Source: Medicago truncatula (Eukaryota > Streptophyta > Magnoliopsida > Fabales > Fabaceae). From it: a DNA stretch of 64,000 nt. The notes under the pieces were generated by a model. That model was not told where the DNA came from, did not search any database, and was given only the letters and a program-made list of their open reading frames with translations. Below, piece after piece: positions 1 through 12,400 of the stretch (its first letter is position 1; every line of letters begins with the position of its first letter). The position numbers and the translations under genes were made by a program. The stretch is from positions 2,371,001 through 2,435,000 of the forward strand of contig NC_053047.1 in the NCBI RefSeq assembly GCF_003473485.1. Direction: 5' to 3'.

Positions 1-78
1 AAAACGCAGATTCTAATTGTTATTTTATAATTTCAAATACTGCAGTAAATATGAATCGGATGACATACAAAATGCATG

Positions 79-162
79 AATGTCCTCGTAAGCTTAACTC
101 AGTTGATATGAACAATGCATAATATATACAAGATTCGGGGTTCGAACCCCGACCACCACCAA
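79..162 (+). repeat. tRNA-like SINE with 14-bp target duplication
   Basis: The segment has an A-box-like start (AGCTTAACTCAGTTG) and a perfect B-box palindrome (GGGGTTCGAACCCC). It is flanked by the direct repeat ATACAAAATGCATG at 65-78 and 163-176. The copy is short and has almost no A tail. It belongs to the same family as 43509-43642 and 55140-55273. It cannot fold as a complete tRNA, so it is a retroposon rather than a tRNA gene. Confidence 0.7.
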
Positions 163-367
163 ATACAAAATGCATGTAACGCATGGAAGCCTTATACAAA
201 ATATGTTACTCCATATATATAGAAAATAGAATGATTCATAAAAAAGAAAGATTCATAACTTGGCCAAAGATACACATCACTTAATAATATACCAATCACT
301 CTCCACTCAAATTATTTTTCTTTCTGTTTTTTATGTCTCCACCACCACTCCCCACTCTCTCTTTTCC

Positions 368-374
368 TATATAT
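368..374 (+). promoter_or_regulatory. Probable TATA box of the ABCB gene
   Basis: TATATAT in the context CCTATATATCCC lies about 115 bp before the chosen ATG, after a pyrimidine-rich CTCTC stretch. Position and context fit a plant core promoter. There is no transcript evidence. Confidence 0.5.
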
Positions 375-488
375 CCCACAAAAACGTTGCAACATTGAAT
401 AACAAACACAAATATATATTTAGTAACGTTGTCACTTAGAAAATCTTACTCTATTTGGGTTTTATTTATTAGAAAAAAGGTACTTCAA

Positions 489-3400
489 ATGGGTGGTGGT
501 GAGCAGAAAAATGTTTCTATTAATGTTAAGAAAAAGAAAAATGGTTCTTTTAAGTCCATTTTCATGCATGCTGATGTTCTAGACTGGTTTTTAATGGTTT
601 TTGGTTCATTTGGGGCTATTGGTGATGGCATAATGATCCCTATGGTGTTGCTAATCACAAGCAAAATTATGAACTCTATTGGTGGTTTTTCTAGCCAAAC
701 AAGTAGCAATTTTCTACATAACATCAATAAGGTTATCACTTTTTCTCTAGGTTTTTTTTTTTTTTTTTTTACGATACAACTTCTTTTTCTCTAGCTTTAA
801 TTTAAGTGTAAAAAATCAAGTATTTTTAAAATTAATCTAATTATTGTAACACATCCTTAATATGGTACATCTGCCTAAACATTACATTTCCTTCTATTGA
901 TATTAGAGTCTCCTTGATATATCCACGAAGGTTGAAGAAAAATATTTAGGTATAGATATGACTCATTAACAAAATTAATTACATGTCAAAAATATTTTTA
1001 TTTCCCTTATTAACGGGTTAGTCACACCTTCTCAATGTGCTCTATCAACATATTTCTACTTTTTGCTTGATTTGGTTAGGTGTCATTTGTGAGTGAAAAA
1101 AATTCTAGAATTTTTCAATCCATCACTCTATAACTACCTAAACTATATAGCTAGGTGAAGTATATTAAAGCAAGGTAACTCGCATTTCAGAAAATTTATC
1201 TTCTTCTCTATGAAAACACTGGAACTCATTCAATCATTAAGTTCCCTTGTATTAGAGTACAAAATCTCTAGGTTAATCCATAAAAAATCATTTAAATTAA
1301 TTTAGTTATTGATTGAGAGTATCGATCAGTCATTGGATTAATTCAATTTCTTAGGTTTTACATAAGAGATGTGAGAAAATGTAGATGATACATCTACTTA
1401 ACAATTTGCTCTTATCAGAGTAGTGTTGGCTAGTAATATTCAAACCTTTTAACTATTTTTAAATGCTAATATTTGAATATGTTCTAGCAAAGTACCTTCA
1501 ACTCTCCGACTAATTGATTCGTTTCCAGCTCGCTTTGGCTCGCTTAGCGAACATGCATGCATGTTTTCCTTTCAACTCTTTGACTTGACTTGCTTTGGCT
1601 TGCTCTCAGCTCACTTAGTGAACTGACTAGAATTCTTGATGTTCCATCATCCTATGATCATTCAACCTATAAATACAATTAAAATAGGTAACCAAATTAG
1701 CTAATATTTACAATGAACTGGGGTATTTTCATTTGATTTCTTGCAAAACAAGTAAATAAGTGCCTTGTGTGTGTGTGTGTGAATTTAAGTAAAATTGCCA
1801 CTTATCAAGACTAATTCTACGATGCAAACATGTGTGACATTTTAATTATATAAATTTGATAAAAGTTTATTCAAGACTTCCCTTCACATATGTAGAGACG
1901 CCATAAAATAACAATAGTATTTGGGTTTGACTTTATCAACTTTATGATGCAGAATGCTGTTATTGTGTTATATTTGGCGTGTGCCTCTTTTTTTCTTTGC
2001 TTCCTAGGTGAGCTTTCAATTTTATTACTACTTTGTTTTTCACTTCTCTTTAATATATGTATATGATACACAAGTATTAACATTGTACCTTTTTCAGAGG
2101 GTTATTGTTGGACAAGAACAGGTGAGAGACAAGCTGCAAGAATGAGAGTTAGGTACTTAAAAGCAGTTCTAAGACAAGAAGTAGCATACTTTGATTTGCA
2201 CGGTACAAGCATATCAGAAGTCATCACCAATGTCTCTAGTGACAGCCTAATAATTCAAGATGTCCTTAGTGAAAAGGTCTTAAAAAATATCATTCTACTT
2301 TATGCTATGTAGCACCGACACTACAGATCGAAGACATATGTCAGTGTTTGACATGATCGGTCATACACCAACACGATACTGACAATTGTGGTTACATACA
2401 TACAATCACTTCTATTTCTCAAATTACTACATGTGTCAGTGTCAAGTATTGCGTCGGCGTTTCATTGTATGTGTGACATTAATTGTTTGTTAATTTATTC
2501 TAACTTGAAAACTATACAGGTTCCAAATTTTTTGAAGCATGTATCTAAGTTCATTGGGAACTACATAGTGGCATTTGCATTGTTATGGAGATTGGCCATT
2601 GTTGGGTTCCCTTTTGTGGTTCTAATTGTGACTCCTGGCTTCATATATAAGAGGATTATGATTAGGTTGGCTAGAAATATCAGAGAAGAGTACAATCAAG
2701 CTGGTACAATAGCAGAACAAGCGATATCTTCAATTAGAACTGTTTATTCCTTTGCAGGGGAAAATAAGACTATATCTGCTTTCTCTGATTCACTTCAAGG
2801 ATCAGTGAAGTTGGGATTGAAACAAGGCTTGGTTAAAGGCTTAGCTATAGGAAGCAATGCTATTGTGTATATTCAATGGTGTTTTATGTCATATTATGGT
2901 AGTAGAATGGTCATGTATCATGGTGCTAAAGGTGGTACTGTATTTGCAGTTGTACAATTGATGACATTTGGTGGAAAGTAAGTATACCTTTTTATCTCCT
3001 ATCTCATTCCATTTATTTCATTCATAGTATTTAAAAAAATTGCATCAGCGACGGAAAATTAGAGACGGAAAAAACATGAAGTCAGTCTATAACTGCAGAC
3101 TGGATTCAACTTTTCTATCTCTGGTTTATGTTGGTAATTCAACTTTTTGTATAATTATATACATGTGACAGGGCTGTAGGAGTTAGTTTATCAAATGTGA
3201 AGTACTTCTCAGAAGCAAGTGTTGCAGGAGAAAGAATAATGGAAATGATAAAAAGAGTTCCAAAAATAGATTCTGAAAATATGGAAGGTGAAATTCTAGA
3301 GAAAGTCTTGGGGGAAGTTGAATTCAACCATGTTGAATTTGTGTATCCATCAAGACCAGAAAGTGTGATCTTAAATGATTTTTGCTTGAAGGTTCCATCA

Positions 3401-6287
3401 GGAAAAACAGTGGCATTAGTAGGAGAAAGTGGTTCAGGAAAATCAACAGTTGTATCACTTTTGCAAAGATTTTATGATCCAATTGGTGGAGAGATTCTTC
3501 TTGATGGAGTTGCTATTCATAAGTTGCAACTTAAGTGGCTTAGGTCACAAATGGGTTTAGTAAGTCAAGAACCTGCTTTGTTTGCAACAAGCATTAAGGA
3601 GAATATACTTTTTGGAAGAGAGGATGCTACATATGAAGATGTTGTGGATGCTGCTAAAGCTTCCAATGCTCATAATTTCATTTCATTGTTGCCACAAGGA
3701 TATGATACTCAGGTTAGTGCTAGCTTCTTTTGATATTATGCTAAGTTTTTTTTTTTTGACAAGGATATTATGCTAAGTTATATAATTGTTTTGAAGATTA
3801 TATTAAGATGGTAATTGTATATTTACTACTATAGGTTGGGGAGAGGGGAGTACAAATGTCAGGGGGACAAAAGCAAAGGATTTCCATTGCAAGAGCCATA
3901 ATCAAAAATCCAAGAATTCTATTGCTAGACGAAGCAACAAGTGCACTAGATTTTGAATCCGAACGAGTTGTCCAAGAAGCTTTTGAGAAAGCCACAGTTG
4001 AACGCACCACCATTATCATCGCTCACCGCTTATCCACCATCAGAACTGCAGATATCATTGCAATCGTTCAAAATGGTAAGATCGTGGAAACAGGATCTCA
4101 CGAAAGCCTTATGCAAAATGACAGCTCTCTTTACACCTCCCTCGTTCGTCTTCAACAAACTAGAAATGACCAAAGTGACCACACTCCACCTATCATGAAT
4201 AGAGATCACATCCAAAACACGTGTAGTGATACACTCGTGAGTCGTTCTAGCTCTTTCAACTTAATGACACATGGTAGTGGTGATGTCGTTAACTGTAACA
4301 ATGTTGTTGTACTTGATGATGAAAATGATGATAGTAGTAATAATAATAAAAATATAAAGAGCAAAAAGAAGGTAAAGGTTCCTTCATTTCGAAGATTGTT
4401 AGCAATGAATGTGCCAGAATGGAAGCAAGCGTGTTTGGGATTTTTGAATGCGGTTTTATCTGGTGCGGTTGAACCGATGTTTTCATTTGCAATGGGGTCA
4501 ACTATTTCTGTTTATTTTCTTAACAACCATGATGAGATCAAGAAGCAGATTAGGATTTATATGCTTTGTTTTCTAGGGTTAGCCTTATCCTCAATGGTTT
4601 TTAATGTGCTTCAGCATTATTGTTTTGCATACATGGGAGAGTACTTAACTAAGAGGGTTAGAGAAAGAGTGTTTTCCAAGATACTCACTTTTGAAGTTGG
4701 TTGGTTTGATGAAGATCAAAATTCTACAGGTGCTATTTGTTCTAGACTTGACAAAGAAACCAATGTGGTATGTTCTCTTAAATTTTTGTTTTAATTTGCA
4801 TGTTATTTTAGAGGTAAATAATGAATTATATATTAATATCCTTCTGTATTTTCCAATCTTGTCATCCTATACAGGCAAGGACTTTGGTGGGTGATAGTTT
4901 AGGAACAGTGGTACAAACCATATCAGCAGTGGTAACAACATTCATAATGGGACTAATCATTACATGGAGACTATCAATTGTTATGATAGCAGTTCAACCA
5001 ATTCACATGGTTTGTTTCTACACAAGGAGTTCCCTTCTTAAGAGAATGTCAAGAAAAGCAATTGAAGCCCAAGATAAAAGTAGCAAAATAGCAGTTGAAG
5101 CTGTTTCGAATATTAGAACCATAACTGCTTTTTCATCTCAAGATAGAATTCTAAAAATTCTTGAAAAAGCCCAACAAGGCCCAAGTCATGAAAACATTAG
5201 ACAATCTTGGTTTGCTGGTATTGGGCTTGCATGTGCACAAAGTCTCCATTCTTGTATTAGGGCATTCCACTTTTGGTACGGTGGAAAACTTGTGTCTCAA
5301 GGATATATAACAACTAAGGCATTATTTGAGACTATTATGATTTGGTTAAGTATTGGAAGAGTTATTGTTTATGTTGTAAACAACATGACTAATGACCTTG
5401 CTAAAGGCTTTGATGTTGTTGGGTCAGTGTTCGCAATTCTTGATAGGTATACAAAAATTGAGCCGGAAAATTTGGAAGGTTACAAAGTAGAAAAGTTGAT
5501 AGGAAAAATTGAATTTCATGATGTACATTTTGCATATCCGTCTAGGCCTAATGCAATCATCTTTCAAGGGTTCTCGATTAAAATTAATGTCGGTAAATCA
5601 ACGGCTTTGGTCGGGGAAAGTGGTTCTGGAAAATCGACAATCATAGGACTAATTGAGAGATTTTATGATCCAATAAAAGGGATAGTGACGATTGATGGTA
5701 GTGATATAAAGTCTTATAATCTAAGGTCATTAAGGAAGCATATTTCACTTGTGAGTCAAGAGCCAACATTGTTTGGTGGTACCATAAGGGAGAATATTGC
5801 ATATGGAGCATATGATAAGGTTGATGAGAGTGAGATTATAGATGCAGCTAAGGCTGCAAATGCTCATGATTTTATATCAAGCTTAAAATATGGTTATGAG
5901 ACATTGTGTGGTGATAGAGGAGTTCAACTTTCTGGTGGTCAAAAGCAAAGGATTGCAATAGCTAGAGCTATATTGAAGAATCCAAAGGTGTTGCTTTTGG
6001 ATGAAGCAACAAGTGCACTTGATAGTCAATCAGAGAAGTTAGTGCAAGATGCTTTAGAAAGGGTTATGATTGGAAGAACAAGTGTGGTTGTGGCTCATAG
6101 GTTGAGTACTATACAAAATTGTGATATGATTGTTGTTTTGGATAAGGGTAGTGTTATTGAGAAAGGAACACATTCATCTTTGTTGTCTAAAGGACCAAGT
6201 GGAGCTTATTACTCTATGGTAAGTCTACAAAGAAGACCACCCAATACAATTGCTGACACTACACACTGTACACAGGAAATCAATTAA
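489..6287 (+). CDS. ABCB15-like: ABC transporter B family member (P-glycoprotein/MDR type, ABCB15-like), 7 exons
   Basis: Exons 489-731, 1953-2007, 2098-2276, 2520-2977, 3172-3712, 3835-4767 and 4875-6287 join in frame to 1273 aa, a normal length for a full ABCB exporter (TMD-NBD-TMD-NBD). NBD1 has Walker [10 protein letters not shown] near residue 396 and signature SGGQKQR near 501. NBD2 has Walker A near 1050 and signature SGGQ near 1156. Both NBDs keep [11 protein letters not shown]alker B and the AHRLST switch region. The family uses ATP to export small molecules across the plasma membrane; the substrate is unknown. Exon 2 is only 55 bp ([18 protein letters not shown]) and is easily missed, but it is needed to keep frame and complete TM2. 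The linker near residues 640-670 is rich in Asn, Asp and Lys. The segment [15 protein letters not shown] near the exon 4/5 junction differs from the form I remember in relatives. The start is the ATG before MGGGEQKN. The family call is certain; the exact orthologue is not. Confidence 0.93.
2310..2518 (+). repeat. Intron copy of the GCTTCATA/TGTCAGTGTC dispersed repeat
   Basis: ABCB intron 3 holds a diverged copy of the repeat family also arrayed in mannosidase II intron 1 and DUF760 intron 1. Shared words are GTAGCACCGACAC, GTGGTTACAT and ATTACTACATGTGTCAGTGTC. It supplies most of the intron. Confidence 0.5.
3732..3779 (-). repeat. Micro-retroposition footprint in ABCB intron 5
   Basis: The direct repeat GATATTATGCTAAGTT (16 bp, perfect) at 3732-3747 and 3764-3779 flanks only TTTTTTTTTTGACAAG. 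Read on the minus strand the insert is CTTGTC followed by poly(A). That is the expected appearance of an insertion truncated almost to its tail. Confidence 0.65.
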
Positions 6288-7215
6288 ATAACTAAGATCA
6301 GGTTCCTTGTTTAAAAGTTTACAAATAAGAATTGGTGATGGAGGAGTTGTTTAACGTGGAAATTGATTGTCTCATAGCTTCCAAATTCTTTCATATTTAG
6401 AATCATCGAACTTGTTTGTTTTTTAAACATTCTACAATTCCTATATATGTTAAATATTATGTACTTTATACTGTAATATAGTTACACTATTTTTTGGAAT
6501 ATGTTGTATAGTCTTTGGTCTCTATATCTTAAGATTAAAATATTGGCTCCCACCTTGAAAATAAAGGGAGTTTGGGAAATCACACTTAGTTGAAGATAAA
6601 TCTTGTTCTACCTCAACCTATCTGAATTGGTCTGGTGGTGTTAGCATAAGGTAAAATTGACAGCGAAAAAATTATAGGATATAAACTCAAATGCTTAAAA
6701 AAAATTGTTATAAGTTACTCCTGTCTTAAATTGTAGTTCGTTTTGGTCATTTCATACGTATTAAGAAATGTATGGAAAAGATAAATTAAAAATTGAAGGA
6801 AGAGAATGTAATAAATAGTTAATGGTGTAGAAAAAAGTAACATTAATGTTTCATTGATATTGTAAAACGACTTATAATTTATGATAAAAAGAATTTCTTT
6901 CTTAAATCGACTTATAATTTAGGATGGAAAGAACAGTAACAAAACATGATAAGTCTTTGAAATCATACATATCTATTATGATTATATGATCTTATAAATC
7001 ACCTGTCACAAACTCGAAAATTGGTCTTATGTGAAATCATTCATGGTATGTTTTCCCCCACTAACTTATTGTGTATGAATTAAGTGACATATCCTATCTT
7101 ATGTTACTAATGGAATTTTTTTTTATAACATAATTTTATAATAGTGTTTGAATTTATAGCTTATCAAATTTCTTTTTCAATTTACAATTGTTATCATAAT
7201 TAAAACAAATAAATA

Positions 7216-7937
7216 TTAATTGAAAACATATTATTTTTTTAAGAAACAAAAATAGTATATATATAATCACACAGACAGAGACACCTTTTTGGCACAAGGC
7301 GTATTAGAGAGGGCTCTCAAAGAAATAAAGTATCTGTTAAAAAATTACAAACCAAGCAGTCAGCCGATACCCAAACAAGTCAAAGGGTTCGACCACCACT
7401 ATTGATAATCATGAACAAAAATGACATTATTAGCCCTTAACCACCAATAGGAATGAAATTTAATTTTCTCCACGAGATCCATAGTGGAGCTATGGGAATT
7501 ATTAAACAATATGTTATTACGATCATTCCACACCAACCAAATAGAACAAAGAAGTCAAAGTAACTGTAAAGAAGATCGACGCTCCCTTGAACCACCTAAG
7601 TAACTCAAAAACTGGACAAAATGAGCCTGAATACTTTGATGATCAACACTTGAAACACCAATCCAATTTCGAACCTGCTGCCAATGAGAACTCGACACAT
7701 CACAATGAAGAAACAAATGCTGCACAGTTTTCACTTGATCACAACCTGCCAAGCAAAAGGAGTTTGCGCTTGAAATGATGTAGCGTCTAAGGAGGTTGTT
7801 TTTTGTTGGCAATCTGTCACGAAGTAACCGCCAAGCGAAAATGGACACCTTCAATGGCACTTGAGGAGACATATCAGCTTCTCTGAAATATCCAAAATCG
7901 GAGGATCATGAGAAGTTAATTGAAAACATATTATTTT
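7216..7937 (-). mobile_element. 5'-truncated LINE fragment (zf-RVT region) with 22-bp target duplication
   Basis: Perfect 22-bp direct repeats (7216-7237 and 7916-7937) bound a 678-bp insert at 7238-7915. On the minus strand 7872-7555 encodes PLKVSIFAWRLLRDRLPTKN, then CxxxCxxxxTxxHLFLHC: the zinc-binding domain that follows reverse transcriptase in plant non-LTR elements. After a frameshift near 7555 the reading continues as IWLVWNDRNN, the usual next motif. The minus-strand 3' end lies at the T-rich left edge, as expected. It is dead, lacking endonuclease and reverse transcriptase. Confidence 0.85.
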
Positions 7938-8410
7938 GTCATTTCATATTCATTGGCTAATTCAACAGTTAATTTATCAAACCACTGTAAATTAAATTCA
8001 ATAATTTATCCGCAATCTGCCAACTAACTCATTATTCGATTAATGTTTATCCGCTACCGACTTATCAAAATATCATTAACCATTTATTTTATTTTTCACT
8101 CTCTCTATTCCTCAACCTTACTCATAAACAACTATCTTAAATTTAATGATTGAACTAATGTGATTAATAAAATTTACTTAAAAATGAATCATTCAAAAGA
8201 ATTCAAAATTTTGACTGACAATATTTATTAATATCGTGAACGAACTCCAAAAATAAAGGTACTAAAGTTCTATTTAATAAAAATAATACTTCATTCTTAT
8301 TTTTTTTTTTGAGGGAGCTTCATCTTGTCACTACTATTACAAACAAATATCCATTTTTCAAATACATTGAGTAACTGATGTATCTCGTTTACACTATGTA
8401 TTTGAACTAT

Positions 8411-9092
8411 ATTATAGATAGGGGTGTAACAGTTTGGTTTGGGTCGGTTTTTGGTCAAAAAAATGTCCAAATCAATGAAATCTTCATCGGTTCGATTTTT
8501 ACTGATTTTCAAAAAAGAAACCTAACGAGACTAGTCAGTTTGGATCAGTTTGTTTGAAAATACAATAAAAAATTTATATTTTCACATATTTGTGTTTCAT
8601 GCATACAACATACTTAAATATTTCATAGTACATTGTTTTCCGTGTTCTATGTTTTTTAACTAACATGCCCAACAAGAGATGGATGATCCCAACGGCGGTG
8701 AGGAACAATGGGTTATGTGTGACTTGCGGAATGTTCTTTGTTCAGTAGAAACGAAATAGAGTGTGAGTGATGAGATGAGATATGATGATGGGAGAAAGTG
8801 AATGAATTAAGAAATATTTTATGTTGGACTTTAATCTTGAGCTTATTCATAGGTGTTTGTGAGGAGCGATAAGATTACTAAAATGGGGAGTGAGGCTAGC
8901 ATCGATTCGGTTTGTTGGTTCTTTGGATCTCAAAATTAAAAACCAAGAATCGAACCAAACTATATCAGTTTAGGTTGGTTCGGTTCGATTTTGAACCGAA
9001 CCTAATAAAGTCGGATACTTTCTCGGTTTGATTCCATTTGAATTTTCAATTTCATCGGTTTTGTCCGAACCACTTACATCCCTAATTATAGA
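8411..9092. mobile_element. Non-autonomous hAT-type element, 8-bp target duplication
   Basis: The element spans 8419-9084. Its ends are TAGGGGTGTAA and, on the other strand, TAGGGATGTAA. The flanking 8-bp repeat is ATTATAGA (8411-8418 and 9085-9092). The interior has many alternating GGTTCGGTTCGATTTTGAACCGAACC blocks that can fold, and no coding capacity. An 8-bp duplication with this terminus is characteristic of hAT. Confidence 0.75.
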
Positions 9093-9405
9093 TAGATACA
9101 TTTATTCCATGAATTTGAAGTTTTTTTTTTTTTTTTCGACCACAGTAGTTTAACTATTATAACTAGATTTATGTAATGAGCATATACTAGGTATCTCATC
9201 TAGCTGCTGTCACTACCAACCGTGCATCTTAAGTTAGAACGACACAAAAAGCACACACGATTTAACACATCACATGAACCTTTGTTTTGGAACACTAAAC
9301 CTTAATATAACCAAAAAAACCTTGTTGAATCTCAAACACTACAATTCAATCAAACATTGTTGTCAAGTTTGAATTTTGAGTTCAAAGATCTGTGCTTTAT
9401 TATTC

Positions 9406-12400
9406 ATGGATAGTTCAGAAAAAGTTGTTGCTGTGATTATGGTGGGTGGACCCACCAAAGGTAATTGGTTTCATTGGTTTTTTTCTGATTAAATTTATAA
9501 TCTTTTTTGTATTTGAAATTTTGGGTTTTGATTATTTTTGTTGAATTTGATTTGCAGGAACTAGATTTCGACCACTTTCTTTCAATACTCCAAAACCCCT
9601 TTTTCCTTTGGCAGGTCAACCTATGGTTCATCATCCTATTTCTGCTTGTAAAAGGGTTTGCTTCTTTGTTTTTCTCCTCAATTTTCATTCATAATGTTCT
9701 TGATTACGTCCCTGTTTGGACAAACAGTTTATCTAAGTGCTTATGTAAAAGCTATTTCTACAGCAAAAGATAAAATAGTTAAACTTTTTTCGTATAAGTT
9801 ATGTTGGAGAACTAATGAAAATAAGCTGAAAACAGGTTATGAACAATGTCATAAGTTTTCAGAAGTTCTCCCAAACAGTCTCACAAAACTTATGTTAGTA
9901 GATAAGTTCAAATAAACCAATAAAAAATGGCCATGTTTGGATGAACAATTTATTTGCAGCTTATGGCACAAGTGCTCATCGTAATAAGCGCTTTATGTAT
10001 AAGCTATTTCTATAGCTATAGATAAAATAAAGCTAAGCTGTTTTTCGTATAAGCTGTTTTCATATGCAATCTTGGAGAAGTTGTGAAAATAAGCTGAAAA
10101 CAACTTATAAACAATGTAATAAGTTGTTTTCATAAGTTCTCTCAAATAGTTTCACCAAACTTATGTTTGTAGATAAGCTCAAATAAACCAATAAAAAATG
10201 GTCCTACATTGAGAAAACTAAAAGGGACCTTCAATTTCTATGTTGACTTGCATACTTGACAGTTTACATTATAATTAATAATGTAATTAAAATAAAAAAA
10301 ATTGGTCTAGATGTGTTTTTCTAGAGTAGGTGAATATGTTAGTTAGACCCTGTTTGGATAAACACTTTTATTAAGGCCCATAAAAAAACACCTTTATCAA
10401 GTGTTTATGCTACAAGTGCTTATCACATAAGAGTTTATATTATATAAAGTTAAACTGGTTTTATATTAGATATAAGTTGTTTCCATAAGCTCTTTCAAAC
10501 AGTCTCACAAATGCTTATGTCTGAAGAAAAGCTCAAATCAGCCAATTCAAACATGCCATTGGTTTTTATAAAATGGCGATAAACTGGTTTCATATAAAGC
10601 TATGTTATTTTCATAAGCTATCTTGGAGAGCTTATGGAAATAAGTTGAAAATAGTTTATGGGCATGTCATAAGTTGTTTCCATAAGCTCTTCTAAACAAT
10701 CTCGCAAGTGCTTATGCCGGTAGATAAGCTCAAATAAGTCAATTCAATCATGCTTTTAATCTTTTTAAAATCATGAACGTTCAACTTTAGTTTGCAAAAT
10801 ACAAAAACTTGGTGTTTTTGGTCCTGATAATGATGGCTAAAAGCACACATTTTTTGTTCAATTTAAAGGTTAAAAATGAATAAAAAGTTTTTAGCGATTA
10901 AACTTGAACGGTTGTGATTTTATTTTCATTAGTATATGTAATGTGGTGTCCATTAGTCTAAAATTAAATCTTTCAGCTTCGGTACTGATGCAGAGAAGTC
11001 AGAAGAGAAGTATTTATATTTGCTTGTTTTGTCTTATACAGATACCCAATTTAGCTCAAATTTATCTTATTGGATTCCATGAGGAACGAGAGTTCGCTCT
11101 ATACGTCTCTTCAATTTCAAATGAGCTGAAATTACCAGTAAGGTGATTACTACATTACCATGAAGCTTTCAAAAATGTATGTTTACATGCTTTGTTAAAT
11201 TCTGGACCTAACCATAATGTTTTACTAATATCAATGTAGATATTTGAAGGAGGATAAACCACATGGCTCAGCAGGTGGCCTTTACTACTTCAGAGATATA
11301 ATCATGGAAGACAGTCCAGTTAGGAACATTGCTTTTAACACTGATTTTGCATTATATTGTTGATTAACTTTTGAATGTACATGTCTATGTTCTAACAGAT
11401 AGGTTATATTTTGATTTTGCAGTCACATATCTTTCTGTTAAATTGTGATGTATGCTGCAGTTTTCCACTACCATCCATGCTTGGTAAGTGTGTTGCTTTT
11501 TAGTTACAGACTGTAGCTCTTCTAATTCACGGCACTACTGAACTATTTCCTTTTTCTTTTTACAGATGCTCATATAAAATATGGTGGGATGGGGACAATG
11601 TTAGTGATCAAGGTTGGTGCATAAATAAAATTTGGTATATTTGTGCAATTGTGTGCAATGATAAGCTAATATTAAGTGCTTATGTATAAACTATTTCGAT
11701 AACAAAGATAAAATAAAGTCAAGCTGCTTTCATATGTATAAGTTATAAGCTATTTTAGATAGCCTGTGGAAATGAGTTGAAAACAGCTTATGGACATATT
11801 ATAAGCTGCTTCCACAAGTGCTCCAAACAGTCTTACAAGTGCTTATGTCGGTAGATAATCTCAAATAAGCCAATCCAAACAGGCCATATATACTGACAGT
11901 ATAAATTGGCATGCATCTTTGTATAATATGTGCATTTAAATATATAGATAGATAGATAGATATTAGAGTTGTTAAATAGCGGCTATAGCAGTATAGTGTA
12001 GTGGAATTTGAAAAAACGACTATTGTTTTGTGATATGCTATTTAGTACAAAATGTTGTCAAACAGCGACTATAACAGCTCTATAGCATTATTGTGTGGTG
12101 GAATTTGAACAAACTGCTATTTTCTGCGATCTGCGATTGACAACACCGGCAGATACTATATGTCACTTTATAGATGCATCCTAGTTTATTGATGGAAAAC
12201 CATGTTTTCATGCTCCTTACGGCGTTGTGGATGTTTTGCATAGGTTTCGGCTGAATCTGCTAACCAGTTCGGTGAGTTGGTTGCTGATCCAGAAACTCAT
12301 GAATTACTGCATTATACTGAGAAACCTGAGACATTTGTGAGTATCTGTTTGGTTTATTTCTCTTTACAAATTTTATATTATTTTCTTCACAATAAAAAGA

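Larger units (their letters stand above)
6288..9405. other. Intergenic region between the ABCB and GMPPA-like genes
   Basis: Apart from the LINE remnant and hAT element listed separately, this is AT-rich DNA. A weak tRNA-like retroposon trace lies near 6615-6710 (TGGTCTGGTGG followed by an A-rich tail). I see no other gene. Confidence 0.6.

Noticed and set aside
79..162. Possible tRNA gene (A-box and GGTTCGAACCCC)
   Set aside because: No acceptor stem or complete cloverleaf is apparent, the sequence recurs in decayed copies with A tails, and it sits between target duplications. It is a SINE.
7555..7872. Independent protein-coding gene (105 aa on the minus strand)
   Set aside because: It is a zf-RVT fragment within a 5'-truncated LINE and is frameshifted at its end.
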